Below, one piece after another: positions 1-11,067 of a stretch of 64,000 nucleotides of DNA. The stretch covers positions 94,882,245 through 94,946,244 of the forward strand of contig CM060955.1 of NCBI GenBank assembly GCA_030765055.1. Reading direction: 5' to 3'. Position 1 is the first letter of the stretch, and each line of letters begins with the position of its first letter. The notes under the pieces were generated by a model. The model saw nothing but the letters and a program-made list of their open reading frames with translations, was not told the origin of the DNA and did not search any database. The translations under genes and the position numbers were made by a program. The stretch comes from Mantis religiosa (Eukaryota; Arthropoda; Insecta; Mantodea; Mantidae).

Positions 1-309
1 GATTGCCTTAGATTAGAAGTGAAGGGGAATCCACGCGAAACCTATTGCATATTAAATATCTGGAAGGAAGCGATGGTATGATAGCGCTCTACGGTTGTTG
101 CTAGTGGCCTGAGCCAGCGTGCAGGTTCTTAACGTGACCAAGAGACTTTCCATCTCGGTGCCACGGTTCGCCGTGCAGCCTCCAATAACACAATAGACCT
201 ACCCAGCAGGACATGCGACTACAACGCCACCACTACGCCAAGAGTAAAATTTGCTGTGCACAAAGACCCCAGAAGGCAGCGCCACACATGCCCATCGCCG
301 ACTGAAAAG

Positions 310-500
310 GTGGGTTGAAATGAATATGAGAGGAATTGGAGGAGCGGAGAGTAGGAAAGTAAAGTATTCAACCTATCAATCGCCTAGTGGCCAAGAGAAA
401 CTAGGAAACAACTTGGATTAAATAGATATGTCCGCAGGGATCGAATCCGTACTTCCCGAATGCTGGTTCTAACCGTTGTCAACTAAGCCATACCGTTCGG
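310..500 (-). repeat. Diverged tRNA-derived SINE (family C) relic
   Basis: Near 430-500 the reverse strand reads as a tRNA-like head: an A-box-like segment (TGGCTTAGTTG) and a B-box-like GGATTCGATCC. The layout resembles the better copies at 14.6-15.1 kb and 21.0-21.5 kb. The body is too diverged for firm ends. Bases 1-309 may be its far part, but I cannot show that. Confidence 0.4.
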
Positions 501-1113
501 TTATTACAGGATTATTAAAATACAAGGTCATCGAAAAAGAGTGCAGCAATTTCACAAAATCATATCTCTATAACCGAGATAAAATAATAATTTGACCTGC
601 AAACTAATTGGGGACTCATCGAGGTTCCTAGCTGTGACTTTACTCGCCCGTGACATTCTGCCCATATGCAGAACGAGTGCGGTCACATCACATTATTTTA
701 GTAGAGTGTGATAGCAATGGCGACATTTCAGCAGAAAGCACAGTGCGTGCAGATGGTAGCGGAATTTAAATATATTATAAGTGTTCAGCGTAGTTTCCGA
801 CGTGTGGTGATTCCCTTTATTCTAATAGCGTTAGACAATGGAACGAACATTTTCAGGAAATTGGCAGCGTTGACGTGCAGAAGCGCGCCGGACGTCCTAG
901 AACGAGTGACGAAACAATGGTCCTATTCAGTGGCCCCCTAGAAGCTCTGACTTGGCACCCCTAGACATTTTTATGGGACTACGTCAAAAATATTGTGTAC
1001 AGTAATCCGCTAAGAGATCTGCAACATTTAGGGCACAGGATCCCCGATGTCGTTGCAACAAACACGCCTGAGATGATCCAGCGCTTTTGGGCCAAAATTG
1101 ACTATCGGCTTAA

Positions 1114-2066
1114 GGCAAGGCTACAATGAAAATTCCAACCTCTATAACAATAAAACTATAATTATGAAAATTTATCCACATAATTCGAGTATTATTTTAA
1201 ACTTGCATGCAAATTTTTATGTTGCTACACCTGATAGTTCATCAATTATTAATTATTTTTGTGGAAATATTGTAAAAATTACTCAGTATATAAAATGTTC
1301 TACGCGTTAAAAAATTTGAGCTTTTAAGTTAAATTTTTGTTTCCGACTAGTACAAAACGGTTTTAAAATACACATTTTTTGTTGGAATATTCTTGTAGAA
1401 TTTGTTCTAAAATATTTTCCATGTATTAGCTCTCAAAATTTTGAAAATATGAACTTTTTCATTCCTTAACACCATATCATTTTCAAAACATAAGCTTTAA
1501 CAAAACAGGGGGAATGTAAAGTTTCTTATTTACATATTATGGACCTATCCTGTAAGTTTCGCCAAGGTAAATGAAAACTTTGAAGCCTGAAAAGTGTTAG
1601 AAAAGAGTTTCTCAGAAAATTAATTTTTAAGTAATGATTGTTACTTTTAACGATTGTTAAAGGTCTCTTTAAGTTGTCACGTGATGACCTAAAATGGCGC
1701 AAATGATAAAAATAGCATGCTATCAATTACTACACACCCTAAGCTGCCAAAAAGGAACATTCAACGATTTTCAACATTTTCGGCGAATTTTCAGTGTATT
1801 TATTTATTTATTGCAATTTTCGTCCTCCAACGTTGAGTCATATCGGATGATGAATGAAATGGGTGAAATGATGCTCAAATGAGCCCGGGGTCCATGGAGC
1901 TTAGAGTTACCCGACATTCGTCTATCAGTATAAGGGAAAACCCCGGAAAAATCTTATCCAGGTAACACACCCTGATCGGGATTCGAACTCGGGACCTCTT
2001 GAATGCGAGGCAGACATGCTACCACTACGCTACCGAGGCGGGCATTTTTTTCAATGTAGCCTTACC
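1114..2066 (-). mobile_element. Non-autonomous TTAA-flanked DNA transposon (copy 1), with SINE insert
   Basis: Termini are inverted repeats beginning GGCAAGGCTACA and closing with TGTAGCCTTACC, bounded by TTAA at 1110-1113 and 2067-2070. It is the same sequence as 40713-41413 in the opposite orientation, apart from a 249-bp SINE inserted at 1799-2047. No transposase is encoded. TTAA target duplication is characteristic of the piggyBac superfamily. A TA duplication cannot be fully excluded from one site, but all four ends of the two copies show TTAA. Confidence 0.8.
1799..2047 (-). mobile_element. SINE-A (tRNA-derived) inside the TTAA element
   Basis: Full-length, about 249 bp. On the reverse strand it has a tRNA-like head (GCCTCGGTAGCGTAG; B box GAGTTCGAATCC), a conserved body with CCGGGGTTTTCCCTTA and TTCATTCATC, and a tail of TAAATAAATAAA. 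It is bordered by 11-bp direct repeats, TTTTCAGTGTA at 1788-1798 and TTTTCAATGTA at 2048-2058. The uninterrupted site is visible in the sister element at 40.7 kb. Pol III promoter use is inferred from the boxes. Confidence 0.85.
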
Positions 2067-2103
2067 TTAATGTTTGCCGAGCAACCAACATAGAAACATT
2101 CTA

Positions 2104-3299
2104 AGTTTAGGGGGAAAAAACTTTTGAAAAAAATAAATAAACAAGTGAAATAAACAAATGAAACGAACAAAAAAATATTCGTTTTAATATCTCAAATATT
2201 TCCTGAGCTATAATGTTTTGAATTTGCTGCAGCCTCCTTTGATGACCCTCATGATACTTCAACATTAACACCGCATCCGTATCGTACCGAACTATTATTA
2301 AGAAACTTGATTTTCTTTTGTTTTATTGTATCTTGGTTGCTAAATGATATAACTTTGGAATGACATGTTCCAGCATTTGTTTTATTCTGTAGAGCAACAA
2401 TAACTCATGTTTACTCCAAGGAACTGAACGAATAATCAAAGCCCTCTTTGCAAGCACGTTTATTTACAATTCCATTATATTGATTTGCCATTCTTTTTTA
2501 TTCTTTTACTGATTTATGAACTGTAGTTAGCCAATGTCCATCATTAAAATGGTGAAAGTATTATAAAAATGGCTGAGTGGTTTTTCAGATAATCTACATC
2601 AAAACACACGCGCGCACACACACGCACTATCAGAAGATCTCAAATTAATCTTCAGATGATATACCTCAATGTGTAAGTGCTTCAAGTCTTGGATCCCCTT
2701 TGGGAAAATTGGAGTGATTGGAGAATTTAATGTCGTGTGGGCAATGTTACTTCAGTTGGTTAGAGCAACCATGGCTCAAATGACCATCGAATTTATGCTA
2801 CGTTTTCAATGGACATCATATTTGACAACGCAGTTGTTACCGACACCAGTGTTCAAAAGATGCACTGGCCAGATCGTTTTCACTGCACAAACAGCATGCA
2901 TCCATCGCTTGTAATAATGTCAAGAGGGGAGACGGCAGTCGTACCCAGAAGGGGAGAGATGTGCATGCGAGTACATTACAATCTGCCGTCATTGATCCAG
3001 ATCTGTCGACAGATATTATTCCCTTAATTAACCTACTTGGAATGAAATGGCCTCTTCTGAACGATCCTCACGAACTTCTTACGTCGAACAAATCTTAACG
3101 TCAGTTTTACTAGTTCATTTATATGATCTTCATCTGGAGTCTAAACAGAGTGAAGTAGTTCTAACACGGGGAACATTCTGACACCATTTCACAATACCAG
3201 TACAATACAACAAATGAAAATGTCGGCTTTTTACCTTCTTTGTAGATAGAGAGTGCATTGCATTCCACCCATATGAGATTCCACAAAAAATTCACATGT
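2104..3299. other. AT-rich stretch without recognised gene
   Basis: I see only AT-rich sequence and a short imperfect CA run near 2605-2625. The overlapping short open frames around 2669-3027 lack recognisable domains. Confidence 0.5.
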
Positions 3300-3515
3300 T
3301 TTTATTTAAATTTACTTCCTTCAACGTTACGTCATATCGGCCGATGAATAAAACGAGTGAAACATGCCCAAATGAGCCTAGAGCTTAACGTAACTCGACA
3401 TCCATCTTTCAGAATAAGGGAAACCCCGGAAAAACGCCATCAAGGCTAACTCACCCTGACCGAGATTCGAAGTCGGGACCTCTTGAACGTGAAGCAGACA
3501 CCACAGCCACCGTCA
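3300..3515 (-). mobile_element. SINE-A copy, diverged
   Basis: The reverse strand carries the SINE-A head (TTCAAGAGGTCCCGACTTCGA), the conserved CCGGGGTTTCCCTTA core and the CGATATGACG segment, with a short TTTATTTAAATTTA tail remnant at the left. It is more diverged than the copies at 1.8 and 52.6 kb, and no clear target duplication is visible. Confidence 0.7.
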
Positions 3516-4050
3516 CCGTCATGGAACTGTGGAACTCATTAAATCAAAGTTGTGCGAAAGAGATCAATTATTTACGAGATATTCATTTTATTGTTTTGAA
3601 TTATCAGCGTGTGAAATGGTTGTCATTTATTTATCCCTGGTCACATACTAACAGTACACTGTCAAAGCCAAGTAATAACAACCCGCTTTTTAAGTATCTC
3701 GCTCTCTTTACAGGCTCATATATCCCCGGGTGCCTACAGGAAATGTGTTGAAATAATTTCTGCAAACGTTTATCTCAATTTAACTGCAGTTATATAAACA
3801 AATAAACTTCAACAAGAATGGTGTGTAAACGAGATATAGAAATAAATGTAAAGAAAGTCATATGCATGTAATACAAGTTGCTTATGGAAAAAAGCACTTG
3901 CTGAAATTGGTAATTAGATTGAAATAATGCCCTCTTTTTGTGAGTAACGTAATTTGGTTCTTGGATATGCCCTACATCTATGCTGCCTACCTCAGAAACA
4001 GGTGATTTTATCAATTGGTTGAGCATCAAAATACCAACACTCCTAGTGTT
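3516..4050. other. No recognised feature
   Basis: AT-rich sequence with no motif I can name. Short open frames on both strands look like chance. Confidence 0.4.
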
Positions 4051-4238
4051 GAAAATTAATTGTTCTTTCACACTAGCCGTGCGTAGGAGGCACTATAAAA
4101 GGATAAGAGTTAGACTGAAAAATTCAATACTATAGCCGGTATTTGAACCACGGATCTTTCGGTCTCCGTCCGCCTTCTCTTAACCATTGAGGTACTGGCC
4201 AATGTGCCAGCATGACATTAAATTCTGTAAATGACTCG
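4051..4238 (-). mobile_element. SINE-B single antisense copy
   Basis: The reverse strand contains the tRNA-like block (B-box-like GTGGTTCAAATACCGG), the ACTGAAAAATTCAAT segment (as written on the + strand) and the hairpin-forming ACACTAGCCGTGCGTAGG tail. This is one of the few SINE-B copies here without an adjoining opposite-strand partner. A weak GTGTTG repeat may border it. Confidence 0.7.
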
Positions 4239-5548
4239 TGTTGTTTAGCTTTGGACAGTAATAGGTAAGTGTTTTCACCATGGTACATGCGATGTATTAC
4301 AATTGAATGCATACTGGGGCTGTAAGACACTAAATGTCAAATCATAACCTACAAAAGATTTAAAAGAATTTGTAGAGCCCTCTTTGAGAATGCCATGAAC
4401 TGAAAAATTGTTGCATTTCATAAAGAATGCGTGTGTAGATTGCCTATAAGCAAAATAAATGGTCATGATGTAACACTTAACCAGACAAAAGACAGCTGCC
4501 AAGGTGACAATCGACTGTTTATAACCTGTGAAAAGAGAAATATTGTGAAATAGAGTAGGACATGGCATCACAGGAAAAAAAGTGACGATCGACTGTACTT
4601 CCTTTTGAAGTCACGCGACGTTGGTTACATCCTCTATGAGATGACGTTCCATGACAATCTGGTGACCGAACGGCAAGAAATATAGTCTCCTTTGTGAGTA
4701 ATACTTCTGGAGAACACCGGAAACCGCAACTAGTTTATAATAACAATATTCGTGTTTAGTCTGAAGATAATGTCACTTGTAACGCTCAGGATCTTAAGAT
4801 AATTGGTAGAGATTTTCTCTCTGGATGCAGCAGCTTGCCTTTCTTTATATGTATTTAAAGCGCGATGTGGTATAGTTACCAACATTCAACGTTGTTGAAA
4901 GTTCGGATAGTAATAACTTAGAAATATAATACATAGAGTTGTAAATGCACACGAATACTAGTCTGAATATTAGAAAGCAAAAAAGGATTTTTAGAATTTA
5001 GCACTCAAAGAGTAAAAAGTTTATCTCAGGAGTAAATAAGACGTCTAAAATTTGCTAAGTAATTAGTGAAATTTTAATTTATTTAGTGTACAAAATTGTA
5101 TTGCTAATTTGAAGAATTAGGCAAATACCTTAGTCGCCTGTTTATAAGCAGGAACTTTGGCAGGGGTAACGATGATGTAGGTGGAACTTAAGTTGATAAC
5201 ATAGCGTATATTTCTAAAATTTGCGTCTTTGCTTTCGTGTCTTACCGTCTTGTAGAAGTGCTTTCTTGTGATCGAATATCGGCAGAAGAACGCGCTTGGG
5301 TTACACATGTTGGCGGTCGATACAAGAGGATTCTCCAATTAATATTTCAGTAACTCGTTGTAAATTACTCTTCACAATAAGTACTACGTAAACAATTATT
5401 TTAAGCATCAGAATTTTTAAAGTACCTGAATAGTCAAGTAAGAGAAACCTCCTAACAGAATTTAGAAACAGCTTATTTGTATATTATCATTCTGCTGGCA
5501 ATTAACCTCAAATAACTCACTTACTAGCCTCCAATATATTCATTAGCC
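4239..5548. other. No recognised feature
   Basis: AT-rich. A 73-codon reverse-strand frame at 5117-5338 has no recognisable domain, and I do not call it a gene. Confidence 0.4.
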
Positions 5549-5875
5549 AGCGTACTGTCTACCCACCATAAGAAGGCAAGTGGGGCATGAAGACGAAGAG
5601 GGGTTTGAATTGTTTATCTGGTCTGGTAGTGGATCTGTTTACTAAAAAATGAATGTATGAGAGCGCATATGAGTCACCCATGCTGCCAGATTTAATGCTC
5701 ATTTCAGTAACTGCAGTGATAGATATTATGCATGGGTGAGCTATGTGACAACACTGTTTACTTTAGACGAACCTAGCATCCTTATCATATTTGGAAGGCG
5801 AGCATAAACACTAAAAAAGTAATTACGTTACACTTCCTCTGCCTTGCCTTCTTGTGTTGGGTGGACAATAACTGT
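5549..5875. repeat. Possible small palindrome-ended element
   Basis: The left end (GTCTACCCACCATAAGAAGG) and the right end (CCTTCTTGTGTTGGGTGGAC) are imperfect inverted repeats about 325 bp apart. This is the shape of a small non-autonomous DNA transposon. No convincing target duplication is seen. Confidence 0.3.
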
Positions 5876-6785
5876 CTTACAGCACATTTAAATACCTTTT
5901 GGTGGGATACAAAGATGAAGAAAGACAATATCGAAAATATTAGAAACATCTTAACTTTACTAACACAATTTTAAATTATCTATTTGAGCTTTAAGTTCAG
6001 GAGTTGTGCCCTGTTGGTATGGTAGCATTAGAACAACGTGTTTCTACTGCCAACCAAATATTAAATTCTTAATGTTTTACACTATCCAATACACATTAAG
6101 TGCTACGAATAGAAAGATTTTGTGGTTCTCAATAATTTAATAAAACCTTGTAATTTATGTGTAATTAGTATTATTACTTTTGCTTAAAATCCAGTAAGTA
6201 CTATGCAAAACTAAAGAACTAACATTTATCTCTCAAGATTTTGAAATTCAGCATATATTTTGGGGAACAACTGCTAAAAACGGATTTTCCACGTAAGTCA
6301 CTGTTTTTATTACAACCAAATTTGAAAATAATTATAGATAAAATTTTTTAATCTGCTTTCTGTGCCCTTTATGTGTACGGTGCTTATTGATACTACTCCG
6401 TCATAATACTCATAGGTTTTCCTAAGGAGGAGGCAGTTTTGACCATCTGGTTTCAAATTCCCATTATACTCTATGACGTTACCAGATATGCACTAATGGT
6501 GTGCATATTACAACCAGGAATAAGTATATGTTTAGTTGGGAAATGCATCTGAAAATAACAGAGTTTAACAGTATTGCTACGAAAGTAAATGAGTTTTAAA
6601 CTACCGAAAAATTAACATATTTAAAGCACAAACCTGTCTGGACAATTCTAAATGACTATGTAGCAAAACTAAAAACAATTGTGGGAAATCCTTTAAAAGT
6701 CGACAGTTTTCGTAAATTTTGAAAAAGGATCTGTATTATAAATGCCTTTCTCTGCAATTATTTATTTGATACAGCTTCTACAAAC
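5876..6785. other. No recognised feature
   Basis: AT-rich, without open frames or repeat similarity that I could identify within the window. Confidence 0.4.
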
Positions 6786-6798
6786 AACTTTTATGCAA

Positions 6799-7272
6799 AT
6801 AATCATTTCTTTCACACTAGCCGTGTGTAGGCTAAGGTTTGAATGAGTAGAGCCAATTCCATAGCCGGGATTTGAACCACGGATTTCAAATGCCGTTCAA
6901 ACCCCGGCTATGGCATTGAATTTTTCAGTCTGGCTCTACTCATTTAAACCTTAGCCTACACACGGCTAGTGTGAAAGAAATGATTATTTCCATCAATTTA
7001 CCTAAAACAAAAACATAGTGGTTTAACTATGAAGCCTGGGACTTAAGTACTTACAGCATAATAAGTCGCCACAAAAGGTGCGTGTCTCATAGCATATGAG
7101 AGCCCCTAGTGGTCTACCGTGAAACATACGCGTCGGTTGGAGAATTTAATGTCATGTCGGCACGTTGGCCATTGTAGTTCAGTTTGTTAGAGCAACCGCA
7201 CGGAGAACGGGAGCTCCGTGGTTGAAATCCCGGCTATGGCATTGAATTTTTCAGTCTCGCTCTACTCATTCG
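6799..7272. mobile_element. SINE-B inverted composite (subfamily 1)
   Basis: Three joined pieces. An antisense 3' part (6799-6895) meets a sense 3' part (6900-6995), giving a near-perfect hairpin of about 80-bp arms that includes ACACTAGCCGTGTGTAGGC. A sense copy with its full 5' leader and tRNA-like block (GGCCATTGTAGTTCAG; GTGGTTGAAATCCCGG) follows to 7272. The outer borders carry a 13-bp direct repeat with one mismatch, AACTTTTATGCAA at 6786-6798 and AACTTTTGTGCAA at 7273-7285. This indicates that the whole composite entered as one unit. Confidence 0.8.
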
Positions 7273-7285
7273 AACTTTTGTGCAA

Positions 7286-7649
7286 GCTTATTTTTGTATC
7301 TGCTTTACATCGATAGGCAAATTATTAAGTACTGGACGTTGTAAGCTGCCTTAAATTTCCATATTCCTTCCACGACTTCACAGGAACATTGAACAATCAA
7401 CAGAAATTTAAATGAATGATAAACTATTGAACAATCCATCATTAATAACCATTATCTTGGAAACGCCTTATGCTAAAACATGTACTTGAAATAATTGATA
7501 GTTTTAAAGAGATATGCAGGATTATGCAAAATTCATTCCAAATGCAAAGTGCTTCATTGAATATAATGCATAAATATCAAACTTAAATTCATCATCTACC
7601 AAAACTGTAACACCAATGTTGACAAAATACCATCCCAATACCAATATAA
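7286..7649. other. No recognised feature
   Basis: AT-rich sequence with no recognised repeat or coding similarity. Confidence 0.4.
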
Positions 7650-7800
7650 TTGCTCATCTTCACCAAAGTCTGGAAGTATGAATGAGAGTGTGAATGTGTG
7701 CGTGATTTAATTATTAAAACCCAACGAATACGAGTTAACACCTTCGATATGTTCCAAAGGATATGATCATTGCAGTTAAAGGTAGGGTATAAATGGAACA
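7650..7800 (+). mobile_element. SINE-D body fragment, 5' truncated
   Basis: It matches the body of the SINE-D copy at 35.2-35.4 kb: CTCATCTTCACC, AGTCTGGAAGTATGAATGAG, and later GGTAGGGTATAAATGGA. The tRNA-like head is absent. A 5'-truncated retroposed copy is the simplest reading. Confidence 0.6.
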
Positions 7801-8640
7801 ATGGGGGAAAAAAACCTCCCCTCCCCAAATACACACAACACACAATCCGCATAAACATAAATATTAGTAATGCGATTTTGCTTTCAGGGTTTAAAACTTG
7901 CAGAACCATTTCTTTTAAAACCGAATATTAGGTAAGCCTGGATTTCTTCAAGTATCAGTTGATGTTCAATTGTTCCTTTGAATATCCTATTCGCACCTTC
8001 CCTTTTAATCCCTTTTTGGGAGTTTAAGGGAAATTATCTGTGAAATTTGGCAAAATATGTATGAATTTTTAATATTCTTATTATACCTACTTGTAATTTG
8101 TACTTTGATGTGACCTAATTGTTTTTGTTTTAATTACAAAGATGTTATAACCTCAAATGATGGTGTACTAGTTTCTATACCATTCACATATCATTTTAAA
8201 CTGCATTCCTTCTCAATTGCCTTTATCTTCAGCATTTTTCACTTTTGAAAATGTTTTTTCGGCCCTACTTACAAACTATTAGCACGATATTTTTACGAGA
8301 GCTTCAGAAATTTAAAAACATGTTTATGCACCGGTTAAAATTGAAGCCCTCAAATTCAGAAGCTGTTAAGGCAATGTTTTTGAGAAATCCTGTTAAAAAC
8401 ACGATGAGAAATCTGAATACCAGTTTTGTAATAGTGCCAAAAGATTTGCAGATCAGAAGATGTTAGGTTGAACATATTATCACCCTGGCATGTTGAATGA
8501 CACTAATTTCAGAAACAAACGTTGTTGTCAGCCTTTTCGAGTTAGATGTTGTTAAGTCAATAGTTGCCGCATTAGCCGTTTGGTGGTGCAACTACACTGG
8601 GCCACCCGAGCTCTTTGATATCAGCTGTTGATACATTTTA
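7801..8640. other. No recognised feature
   Basis: AT-rich. The 73-codon forward frame at 8245-8466 has no domain I recognise. Confidence 0.4.
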
Positions 8641-8990
8641 GATTAGACATTTAGACATTAGACAGTTTCAGACATTCCTCAAGTGCACTTCCAGAAAGTG
8701 TATCTGTACTTCCCAATACCAGAACACTCTTTCATGGCTATTGACAGAATTTTTGCAATATTGAGAAGAAGAAACGATCAATGGATAAAGTCTTAGTCCC
8801 TTCCACATTGGTGACACTGATCAAAGATTCACTACAGAAGAAGCCTTATATGTCCTTGTCAAACGTCCACTGACCGATAACGGTGTACATGATGGCACTC
8901 CAGTTGTTGAAGTTTTTTACTTCAAAGATGCCCTCGACCATGTTCTTGTTAGAAGTATTCTTGAATTCACTTTAATCCAGGATGTATTTC
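8641..8990 (+). pseudogene. Possible DNA-transposon protein relic
   Basis: One frame reads FPIPEHSFMAIDRIFAI. This resembles the H-S-[FY]-x-P-x-D-R-x-F signature seen in some insect transposon-related proteins. Stops follow within about 40 codons. Identity is a guess from one motif; it could be chance. Confidence 0.25.
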
Positions 8991-9150
8991 CATAGGGGAT
9001 ATGTACCAGAAGTTCGTCACATAATGTCTTCCTTACTTTATCGCCTCCAGTCCATTTTGAGGAGAGTAGTGATGTTGCAAGTCTTACACAATGCATGTAT
9101 CGTGCGAAAAATCACAAGATAGGCTTCGGAAGATTAATAAGGCAAAATAC

Positions 9151-9780
9151 AAGGGGCGTACAGAAAGTAAGTTCTGTTTCAATTTATCTCCGCTGCAGCG
9201 CTGCGATCGCAGTTTCGCATATGCGCGGTAGACGTTCTGTATCAAGGAGAAGAAACGTGCGCCATTGTGAGATCTCTGTCAGCCACGTACGCTTTGTTGT
9301 GCTTGTTTACAATGCCGGTGTTGATTGAAAATCCCGTCGCTTGTGAAATCAGATTTGTGATTCGTTTTCTGAATGCTAGGAAAGTGAAACCAATACAGAA
9401 TAAGCGCCGAGGAATGCTGTCAAAAGGTGTTGTGTTTCTTCACGACAACGCACGACCACACACTGCAAATGCGACGAAAACCATCCTACAGGGATTTGGC
9501 TGGGACGTGTTTGACCACCCCCGTACAGTCCTGACCTCGCTCCTAGCGACTTTAATCTGTTTTTGCATCTCAGATCTTTCCTTGGCGGTTAACACTTCAA
9601 CAATAACGAAGAGCTGAAAGAAAATGTTTCCAACTGGTTGAAGACACAGGGGGCAAACTTCTATGAAGAAGGTTTACAAAAACTTGTGCCCCGCTATGAC
9701 AAATGCCTGCAAAATTTCGACAGTTATGTGGAAAAGTAGTTTAAGAGTTGTAGAATTTTGTGCAATAAATAATTTTAGCA
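9151..9780 (+). pseudogene. Internally deleted mariner-type transposase relic
   Basis: A TIR-like start (GGGGCGTACAGAAAGTAAGT) is followed by an N-terminal transposase piece (CEIRFVIRFLNARKVKP). The frame then jumps to the second catalytic block (VVFLHDNARPHTANATK, with its D) and to the region that should give YSPDLAPSD, where a frameshift near 9520 breaks it. The C-terminal part (NWLKTQGANFYEEGLQK, ending VEK and a stop near 9738) lies in another frame. The first catalytic Asp and the linker are deleted. The 3' TIR was not found. Confidence 0.7.
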
Positions 9781-11065
9781 GTGATTTAGCAACTTCTGCT
9801 TCTGACAGCTTCAATTATTAAACAATTCACCTGAAATTAAAAACTGAGAAAAATTCAATAACAAGTACAGAATATATAATATTCTTTTCTATTTTAAACT
9901 AATAAAGGTTATGAAATGCTTGCAGAACTCATAATGTCTAGATACCTGTTATATTAAAAATTTGGGAATGACTGGATAAACCGAAGGTTCCAATAAGCAT
10001 TACATATTATTACCAAATAAAAATGCTTATGAATAAAAATGAATATGTTAACCATGATTTAATACAACTCGTTAAAACTATAGCGCACACAGTTTATTTT
10101 CTGGGTTGTTCTGAAAGAAAAAGTGCAGCGTTTTAAATAAGATGTTGAAATATATATAAAAAAGCGATGTGTGCAAGAGTTTCTTGTGCCGACTCAGTAC
10201 TAACGCACGGCATTCCTGGAGACCAAGACGATGAAAGTGTTCTGGGAAGAGCGGAAGTGCACGAGTACCGACATCATCTCGGAAGTGAGTGAGCATTGGG
10301 AACTATTTGTAAAGATGACGCACTCTCAGAGCAGCCAGCGCGAAAGCGAGACGGAGCAAAATATGCGTCCCTTGACGTCTCTTGGGGAGATGTGATCCTG
10401 TTATCACCATTTGTGGCGTAGAGGGGGGTAATATCTTAGTCAGCAACCTCCTCAAAGTTCTAACGAGCAGGTGTTGGCCAACTTCATTGTGATTGTAAAC
10501 CCAGCTATATGAAAACCGTAAGAATGCAATTCAGTGAAAATCTTCACGGCTTTTAGAACCTTTCTTTAATCTGAAGTTTTGCAGTTACACGATTTTCCAC
10601 TTAATTTTCAACACTACTCTTATAAAAAGGTTATATCCTATGTACTTTTTGTTAATCCAGATAAACTTATTAATTTACATTTACAGATGTGGTGGTAGGT
10701 TTCAGTAGGTAATGTGACAGTCAGATGTTATGCCAGCTTTGAAAATCCATGCTCTTTGCTTGACCAGGGAATAATAAAAGAAAAAGAATAGCGATTTTCC
10801 AATGGAGTGAAGTGTGTTTGGAAATTCAAACAAAGGCTACTCAGAAATGGTTTAAAAACGGTACGCCTCACTGCATTCATTACATTATATTATGTTAATT
10901 CCTCAACCAAGCAACTTCCTATGTATATATGGGATAAATATGGTATAGGACAGATTTACCGATTGTAACAAGTGCTCTAAGTGCCCTTCACCGACACCCA
11001 GGCATTGCTGCGCTCTTACCAGATTGTTCTGGTGACACTTGTAATTCTTGAGGCAAGATGTTATT
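9781..11065. other. No recognised feature
   Basis: AT-rich. The stretch at 10.08-10.40 kb is moderately GC-rich, but I recognise no protein or repeat family in it. Confidence 0.4.
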
Positions 11066-11067
11066 TA

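Larger units (their letters stand above)
708..2103 (+). pseudogene. IS630/Tc3-type transposase relic, internally deleted and interrupted
   Basis: The reading frame starts MATFQQKAQC and has the helix-turn-helix start typical of transposases annotated in insects as DUF4817/Tc3-like, ending near the conserved VQKRAGRPRTS stretch. It then jumps to the C-terminal block (SSDLAPLDIF, then NPLRDLQHL and MIQRFWAKIDYRL), so the middle of the DDE catalytic domain is missing. After RL the frame is cut by a 953-bp TTAA-flanked element (1114-2066). It resumes at 2067 and ends at TAA near 2103 with VCRATNIETF. Taking out the insert with one TTAA rejoins the frame. The family is judged by motif recognition; the catalytic centre is lost, so it is dead. 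Confidence 0.75.

Noticed and set aside
5117..5338. A 73-codon reverse frame beginning MENPLVSTANM
   Set aside because: No recognisable domain, splice context or repeat support. Frames of this size are expected by chance.
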